A stretch of DNA of 7,119 bases from contig CAZNNH010000247.1 in the NCBI GenBank assembly GCA_964574335.1, positions 1 through 7,119 of the forward strand. Reading direction: 5' to 3'. The stretch is from CAZNNH01 sp964574335 (GTDB taxonomy: Bacteria; Acidobacteriota; Vicinamibacteria; Fen-336). How positions within the stretch are numbered: the first letter of the stretch is position 1; each line of letters opens with the position of its first letter. The notes beneath the pieces are model-generated. The model saw only the letters and a list, made by a program, of their open reading frames with translations, had not been told where the DNA came from and made no database searches. This document shows, piece by piece, positions 1 to 4,651 of this stretch. A program made the position numbers and the translations under genes.

Positions 1-170
1 TGGGCGGCCACACACGGAGCGCCGGCGGCAGCGTAGACGTCGCATGGGCCTTCTGGGCGGGGCGGAGGAGCATCCGGGACTGTCCCGGCCTGCTGCGACA
101 TCGACGAAGTGGCGGCCGTCGCGGTGAGCGCCAGCGCCAGCAGGAGTACGGGGTGGCTTCTCGATCTCAT
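1..170 (-). CDS. GH54 alpha-L-arabinofuranosidase (AbfB-type), 5' part only
   Basis: This is a partial gene read leftwards from the ATG at 170-168 and cut by the window edge after 56 complete codons. Residues 1 to about 24 look like a Sec signal peptide: a basic start (MRSRSH), a hydrophobic core (VLLLALALTATAA) and a small-residue tail. A Pro-rich linker (VPDAPPPRPE) follows, then GPCDVYAAAGAPCVAA at residues 41-56; the last two visible bases, CA, begin a His or Gln codon. This closely matches the start of the GH54 catalytic domain as I recall it from Aspergillus AbfB (GPCDIY...TPCVAAH), with Cys43 and Cys53 spaced as in the first disulfide of that fold. GH54 enzymes release terminal arabinofuranose from arabinan and arabinoxylan, and often carry a C-terminal CBM42; the catalytic residues and any CBM lie outside the window. 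A GAGG site sits 7 nt before the ATG. The family call rests on about 16 residues plus context, so it is strong but not proven. Confidence 0.8.
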   Translation of the reverse strand, partial: MRSRSHPVLLLALALTATAATSSMSQQAGTVPDAPPPRPEGPCDVYAAAGAPCVAA

Positions 171-177
171 CGGCGTG

Positions 178-181
178 CCTC
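178..181 (-). promoter_or_regulatory. Ribosome binding site of the GH54 gene
   Basis: On the minus strand GAGG lies 7 nt upstream of the ATG at 170-168. The match to the anti-Shine-Dalgarno sequence is short but well spaced. It supports this ATG, which also places the hydrophobic signal peptide at the protein start. Confidence 0.5.
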
Positions 182-202
182 GCGCTTGCTTGGTCCTGTT
201 TG

Positions 203-254
203 GGCGGGCAGGCTACCGCCGCAGGTGGCGGAGGTCAAACGCCGGCTGCCCGCC
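203..254. repeat. 9-bp perfect inverted repeat in the divergent promoter region
   Basis: GGCGGGCAG at 203-211 is exactly complementary to CTGCCCGCC at 246-254, separated by 34 nt. Inside that spacer a smaller hairpin is possible: CCGCC at 216-220 with GGCGG at 227-231. The arms are pure direct reading. Function is unknown: an operator, a stem in the GH43 leader RNA or chance in GC-rich DNA are all possible. There is no T-tract, so it is not a typical terminator. Confidence 0.45.
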
Positions 255-325
255 TCCGTCCTGTCCGAAGGGGATCACCGCCTGCTACCATGACTGGCCG
301 GCGGGCCGTGGCCGCGTGCCGGACG

Positions 326-331
326 AGGAGG
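326..331 (+). promoter_or_regulatory. Ribosome binding site fixing the GH43 start
   Basis: A perfect AGGAGG lies 9 nt before the ATG at 341. It decides the start: the same frame is open further upstream (TTG at 200, ATG at 290), but those codons would put about 17 to 47 Arg/Gly/Pro-rich residues in front of the signal peptide and lack a comparable site. Confidence 0.8.
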
Positions 332-340
332 TCGCGTTCT

Positions 341-1927
341 ATGGGGGCTCGATGGAGGCTCGCGCTCTACACCACTGTCGTGGCCGCCCTCTGCGCTCCG
401 GCGGCGGCTGACGAGCCGATCGTGGGTCGGTCGCCCCGCTACTGCAACCCGCTGCCGATGATGAATGGCGCCGGCGCGGTCGCCGCCGGCGACGTCACGG
501 TGATCCGTCACGACGGCAGGTACTACATGTACTGCACCGGCGGCGGGGCCTGGACCTCCGACAACCTGACGGATTGGCGGTTCCAGAAGGTGGCCCATGT
601 TCCCATCGCGCCGCACGTCGTGAAGTACGACGGCGCCTTCTACATGTGCGGCAACGACGGGCCGCTCTTCAAGGCCGACAACCCCCTTGGGCCCTTCACC
701 GAGATCGGCGACTGGCGGAACACCCCCGACGTGGCCGGTGGCTGGAACGGCGCGTTCGACGTCGACATCTTCGTCGACGACGACGAGACGCCCTACCTCT
801 ACTACCCCGGCCGCGGGGTCAGCGGCATCTACGTCGTGCCCCTCGACCCCGAGGACCTGAGAAGGTTCGCCGGCCCGCCCCAACACCTCTTCGGGTTCGA
901 CCCCGACCACGTCTGGGAACGGTACGGCGAAAGCAACGAGTACACCGACGTGGCCTGGGTCGAGGGGCCCTGGCTCGAGAAGCACGAAGGCACCTACTAT
1001 CTCGAGTACTCGGCGTCCGGAACCCAGTGGAAGACGTATGCCGAGGGGTACTACACGGCACCGAGCCCGCTCGGACCGTTCACCTATGCCCCCAACAACC
1101 CGCTGCTGCGGAAGACCGACGGGCTGGTGACGGGGACCGCCCATGGCAGCATCGTCGAGGGACCGGACCAGCACCTGTGGCAGTTCTACACCATCGTGCT
1201 GAGCAACCCGCCCGGCGGACGGCGCGTCGGCATGGACCCGGTGGCGTTCGACGAGGCCGGCCACATGTCGGTTTGCATCAGCGATACGCCCCGCTGGGCG
1301 CCAGGGGTGGTGGCCGACCCGGCCCGGGACGGCGACTCCGGCTCCATCCCGGTGAGCATCAACAAGGTCCGGTCCATGAACGCCGCATCGCGGTTCTCGT
1401 CAGAGCGGCCCGGCCACTACGCTGCCTACGCCGTCGACGACGCAACCGGCACCTGGTGGGAGCCCAGCCCGAGCGACGCCCAACCGACGCTGACCGTGGA
1501 TCTGGGCCCGGCGACCCGGTTCGACGTGGTCCAGCTCTTCACCGTCGACTCCGTGCGGCTGCTGTTCAAGGGGGCCCGCCGTTTCGGGCGCGCCCCCGCA
1601 GCGGTCTCGCCGCCCTCCACCGCCGCACCTGCGGGGGCGGTCGCCGCGTCCGGCCTGCCCCCCACCGATGCGTACCAGTACAAGATCGACGTCTCCACCG
1701 ACGGCGGAACGTTCGTCACCGTGCTGGACCAGAGCCGGAACACGATCCCTCGCAACACCATCTTCGAAGAGCTGCTGCCGACCCGGTGTCGGCTGGTCCG
1801 GCTGACGATGATCAACTGGCCGCGCGCGACGCCGCTCGGGATCATCGAGCTCACCATCTTCGGGAAGCCGGCAGGGTTCCTGCCCGCCGAGCAGCCGATT
1901 CCCATGGTTGCCGAGCCCTCCCACTGA
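341..1927 (+). CDS. Secreted GH43-family glycosidase with C-terminal discoidin (F5/8C) domain
   Basis: A 528-residue protein. Residues 1-23 form a Sec signal peptide with a likely cut at APAAA|DE; Cys18 is not in a lipobox because Leu17 precedes it. Residues about 31-330 are a five-bladed beta-propeller hydrolase of the GH43 type. The three acidic positions of the family are visible: Asp51 (GDVTVIRHDGRYYMY) as general base, Asp140 (FDVDIFVDDDETPYLYY) as pKa modulator and Glu208 (VEGPWLEKHEGTYYLEYS) as general acid. Residues about 340-518 fit a galactose-binding-like discoidin domain (AVDD..TWW at 364-373, LTVDLG, YKIDVSTDGG, CRLVRLT, then IIELTIFG). It is interrupted by an Ala/Pro-rich stretch at about 416-443. 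GH43 members include beta-xylosidases, alpha-L-arabinofuranosidases and arabinanases; the exact activity cannot be read, but the GH54 and GH3 neighbours favour arabinoxylan or arabinan. It should act in the periplasm or outside the cell. The GH3 gene follows after 59 bp on the same strand, so an operon is likely. Confidence 0.88.
   Translation: MGARWRLALYTTVVAALCAPAAADEPIVGRSPRYCNPLPMMNGAGAVAAGDVTVIRHDGRYYMYCTGGGAWTSDNLTDWRFQKVAHVPIAPHVVKYDGAFYMCGNDGPLFKADNPLGPFTEIGDWRNTPDVAGGWNGAFDVDIFVDDDETPYLYYPGRGVSGIYVVPLDPEDLRRFAGPPQHLFGFDPDHVWERYGESNEYTDVAWVEGPWLEKHEGTYYLEYSASGTQWKTYAEGYYTAPSPLGPFTYAPNNPLLRKTDGLVTGTAHGSIVEGPDQHLWQFYTIVLSNPPGGRRVGMDPVAFDEAGHMSVCISDTPRWAPGVVADPARDGDSGSIPVSINKVRSMNAASRFSSERPGHYAAYAVDDATGTWWEPSPSDAQPTLTVDLGPATRFDVVQLFTVDSVRLLFKGARRFGRAPAAVSPPSTAAPAGAVAASGLPPTDAYQYKIDVSTDGGTFVTVLDQSRNTIPRNTIFEELLPTRCRLVRLTMINWPRATPLGIIELTIFGKPAGFLPAEQPIPMVAEPSH
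1586..1639. repeat. GC-only palindrome and 11-bp inverted repeat inside the GH43 gene
   Basis: CGCCCCCGCAG at 1591-1601 is exactly complementary to CTGCGGGGGCG at 1629-1639 with a 27-nt spacer. The left arm overlaps a 10-bp palindrome, GGGCGCGCCC, at 1586-1595. The element coincides with codons for residues about 416-433, the low-complexity Ala/Pro insert that splits the discoidin domain. The match is direct reading; that it is an inserted palindromic element is inference. Confidence 0.5.
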
Positions 1928-1975
1928 TCGGAGGGGAGGAGCTCCCGTCGCGGCATATACTGGCAGCCTGACACA

Positions 1976-1981
1976 GGGAGG
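1976..1981 (+). promoter_or_regulatory. Ribosome binding site of the first GH3 gene
   Basis: GGGAGG lies 5 nt before the ATG at 1987 and supports that start, which also opens a clear signal peptide. The rest of the 59-bp gap after the GH43 stop has no terminator-like hairpin with a T-tract, which fits read-through from the GH43 gene. Confidence 0.65.
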
Positions 1982-1986
1982 GTCTC

Positions 1987-4644
1987 ATGTCTTCATTCCG
2001 GGTTCCGCAGCTTCTCGCCGGGCTCCTGGTCGCCGTCGTCAGCCCCTGGCCCACGCTCCAAGCCCAGGAGGGTCCCTTCCCGTTCCAGGATCCGACCCTT
2101 CCCGTCGACCAGCGGGTCGACGATCTGGTGGGACGGATGACGCTCGAGGAGAAGGCCTCGCAGCTCGTCAACAGGACGCGGGCGATTCCCCGGCTGGACG
2201 TCCCCGAGTACAACATCTGGTCCGAGGCGCTGCACGGCGTGGCCGGGGGCGGCTATGCCACCGTCTTCCCCCAGGCCATCGGCCTGGCCGCCACCTTCGA
2301 CGCCCCGGCGCTCCACGAGATGGCCGTCGCCACGGCCCGGGAGGCCCGGGTCAAGTACAACCAGGCCGCGCGGGCGGGACAGACCGGCCGGATGATGGGC
2401 GGGCTGACCTTCTTCTCGCCGAACATCAACATCTTCCGCGACCCGCGGTGGGGCCGCGGGCAGGAGACGTACGGCGAAGACCCCTTCCTGACCGCCCGCC
2501 TCGGCGTCGCCTTCATCACCGGCATGCAGGGCGACCACCCCGACCACCCGGTGGTGACCGCCACCGCCAAGCACTACGCCGTGCACTCCGGCCCGGAGCC
2601 GCTGCGGCACCAGTTCGACGCCCAGGTCTCTCAGCACGACATCGAGGACACCTACCTTCCGGCCTTCCGCGCAGCGGTGGTCGAGGGCAAGGTGAAGTCG
2701 GTGATGTGCGTCTACAACGCCATCAACGGCGTCCCCGGCTGCGCCAGCGAATACCTCCTCGACGGCACGCTGCGGGAGGACTGGCAGTTCGCCGGCTTCG
2801 TCACCGGTGACTGCGACGCCGTCAGGGACATCGAGACCGGCCACAAGTACGCGACATCCGCGGCGGAAGCCGGCGCCTTCGCGATCAAGGCCGGTCTCGA
2901 CAACGACTGCACGACCAGCGGGCTGTTCGACCGGGACGGGTCGCCCGACTACCAGCGCTACATCGACGCGGCGAACCAGGGGTTGCTGAGCGAGGCCGAG
3001 ATCGACGTCGCCCTCGAGCGGATGCTGCGCATCCGATTCGAGGTCGGGCTGTTCGACCCACTCGATTCCGTGAAGGCCGCCCAGCTTCCCGACTCCGAGC
3101 TCGACAGCCCGGCGCACCGTGAGCTCGCTCTCCGGCTGGCCCGCGAATCGATGGTGCTGTTGACGAACGACGGCACGCTCCCCTTCGCGAAGGCACCGGC
3201 CCGGATCGCCGTGGTGGGACCGCTGGCCGACAACAGCCGTGTGCTGCTGGGGAACTACAACGGCTTCCCGTCGCGCTCGACCACGGCGCTCCAGGGGATC
3301 CAGAACGAGTTCCCCGAGGCACGGGTGGTCTTCGAGCCGGGCACCACGTTCCTCCGTCCCGACGTGCCGGTGCCAACGTCGGCGTTGACCACCGACAGCG
3401 GGACCCCGGGCCTGAAGGCCGAGGTCTTCGAGAATCCCGACTTCAGCGGCACGCCGGTCGAGACGCGGACCGATGCCCAGGTCCTCGTCGGCCGCCGTCG
3501 CGGGGAAGGGCCGCCGCCCAGCTTCGACTCGCCGCCACCGCCGGCCCGTCCCACCCGCTGGACCGGCTACCTGACGCCTGCCAAGGGGGGCACCTATCGC
3601 CTGGGCCTGGAGGGGAGGCGCAACCGCCTCCTCCTCGACGACGAGCCGCTGGTCGATACCACCCGCCGCGGGCCGCGGACTCCCGGCATCGTCGAGGTCG
3701 CCCTGGAGAAGGGTCGTCGCTACGCCATCCGGATCGAGTCGCTCCCGGGCCGCTGGGCGATGACGCGTCTCGTCTGGATGCCGCCGCAGCCCGACGCCCA
3801 GGCCCGCGCGGTCACCGCTGCCCGTGACGCGGACGTCGTCGTCGCCGTGGTCGGGATCACCTCCGACCTCGAGGGCGAGGAGTCCGGCGTGGACCAGGAG
3901 GGTTTCAAGGGCGGCGACCGCACCCGCCTCGACCTGCCTCGGGAGGAAGAGGCCCTCCTGGAAGCCGTCAAGGAGACCGGCAAGCCGCTGGTGGTGGTGG
4001 TGATGAGCGGCAGCGCGATCGCCCTGAACTGGGCCAGAGAGAACGCGAACGCGATCCTGCAGGCGTGGTACCCGGGCGAGGAGGGGGGCACGGCGATCGC
4101 CCAGACGCTGGACGGCACCAACAACCCGGCGGGCCGGCTGCCGATCACGGTCTACACCGGCCTCGAGCAACTGCCGGAGTTCACCGACTACTCGATGGCC
4201 CACCGCACCTACCGCTACTTCGAGGGCGAGCCGCTGTTCCCCTTCGGACACGGGCTCAGCTACTCGACCTTCGCCTACTCGGACCTGAAGGTGGAGCCGG
4301 TCGTGGATGCCGGCGAGCCGCTGCTGGTGGAGGCGCAGGTGACCAACACCGGTGCCCGCGAGGGTGACGAGGTGGTGCAGCTCTACCTCACGTTCCCCAA
4401 GCTGCCGGGCGTGCCGCTGCGCGCGCTTCGCGGCTTCACGCGCATCCACCTGAAGCCCGGGGAGCGCCAGGCGGTGCGCTTCACCCTCGGCGCGCGCGAC
4501 CTGAGCCACGTGAGCGTGGACGGCGTACACGTCGTGCGCACCGGCCGTTACGGCATCAGCGTCGGGGGCGGACAGCCGGACACCGGCGCACCCCTGGTCG
4601 CGACCACGTTCGACATCAAGGGGGAGCGAACGCTGCCCCGGTGA
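1987..4644 (+). CDS. Secreted GH3 beta-xylosidase/beta-glucosidase with PA14-like insert (divergent copy)
   Basis: An 885-residue protein, a normal length for PA14-containing GH3 enzymes. Residues 1-26 are a Sec signal peptide (cut near TLQA|QE). The GH3 N-terminal barrel starts near residue 43 and shows SPNINIFRDPRWGRGQETYG (144-163), AKHY (194-197) and the nucleophile Asp275 in GFVTGDCDAV. The GH3 C-terminal domain starts near 388 and is interrupted at about 475-600 by a PA14-like module. LEGEE (628-632) and GGDR (642-645) mark the region expected to hold the acid/base Glu. FPFGHGLSYS precedes a C-terminal FnIII-like domain (about 770-875). GH3 enzymes remove terminal xylose, glucose or arabinose residues with retention. 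Oddities against the convergent paralogue: Gly274 before the nucleophile where Ser/Thr is usual, about 11 extra residues after Cys308, LTN instead of LKN at 392-394, and loss of the PA14 DDG motif. Substrate is unassigned; xylo-oligosaccharides fit the neighbours. It lies 59 bp after the GH43 gene, and 7 bp separate its stop from the stop of the opposing GH3 gene. Confidence 0.93.
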   Translation: MSSFRVPQLLAGLLVAVVSPWPTLQAQEGPFPFQDPTLPVDQRVDDLVGRMTLEEKASQLVNRTRAIPRLDVPEYNIWSEALHGVAGGGYATVFPQAIGLAATFDAPALHEMAVATAREARVKYNQAARAGQTGRMMGGLTFFSPNINIFRDPRWGRGQETYGEDPFLTARLGVAFITGMQGDHPDHPVVTATAKHYAVHSGPEPLRHQFDAQVSQHDIEDTYLPAFRAAVVEGKVKSVMCVYNAINGVPGCASEYLLDGTLREDWQFAGFVTGDCDAVRDIETGHKYATSAAEAGAFAIKAGLDNDCTTSGLFDRDGSPDYQRYIDAANQGLLSEAEIDVALERMLRIRFEVGLFDPLDSVKAAQLPDSELDSPAHRELALRLARESMVLLTNDGTLPFAKAPARIAVVGPLADNSRVLLGNYNGFPSRSTTALQGIQNEFPEARVVFEPGTTFLRPDVPVPTSALTTDSGTPGLKAEVFENPDFSGTPVETRTDAQVLVGRRRGEGPPPSFDSPPPPARPTRWTGYLTPAKGGTYRLGLEGRRNRLLLDDEPLVDTTRRGPRTPGIVEVALEKGRRYAIRIESLPGRWAMTRLVWMPPQPDAQARAVTAARDADVVVAVVGITSDLEGEESGVDQEGFKGGDRTRLDLPREEEALLEAVKETGKPLVVVVMSGSAIALNWARENANAILQAWYPGEEGGTAIAQTLDGTNNPAGRLPITVYTGLEQLPEFTDYSMAHRTYRYFEGEPLFPFGHGLSYSTFAYSDLKVEPVVDAGEPLLVEAQVTNTGAREGDEVVQLYLTFPKLPGVPLRALRGFTRIHLKPGERQAVRFTLGARDLSHVSVDGVHVVRTGRYGISVGGGQPDTGAPLVATTFDIKGERTLPR

Positions 4645-4651
4645 GCCTCGG

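Larger units (their letters stand above)
171..340. promoter_or_regulatory. Divergent intergenic region between the GH54 and GH43 genes
   Basis: These 170 bp separate two genes that start back to back, so promoters for both strands should lie here. No convincing sigma-70 -35/-10 pair is visible. The best plus-strand candidate is an extended -10-like TGCTACCAT at 283-291 with no good -35. The conspicuous element is the inverted repeat at 203-254, which could serve both promoters. The role as a shared regulatory region is inferred from gene orientation alone. Confidence 0.5.

Noticed and set aside
200..340. Upstream extension of the GH43 frame from a TTG at 200 or an ATG at 290
   Set aside because: It would bury the signal peptide behind an Arg/Gly/Pro-rich leader and has no good ribosome site, whereas AGGAGG is ideally placed for the ATG at 341.
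1938..1945. GGAGCTCC palindrome just after the GH43 stop
   Set aside because: Eight bp with no loop and no extension of the arms; expected by chance in purine/GC-rich DNA.
1956..1961. TATACT between the GH43 and GH3 genes as a -10 box
   Set aside because: It is a good -10 match and the most AT-rich spot in the gap, but no -35-like sequence lies 16-18 bp upstream and the gap is operon-like. An internal promoter remains possible but unsupported.
1993..4530. Long minus-strand open frame of 845 codons opposite the first GH3 gene
   Set aside because: Its product is His/Arg/Gly/Val-rich with no recognisable domain, and the plus-strand frame encodes a clear GH3 enzyme. Long antisense frames are usual in high-GC genes.
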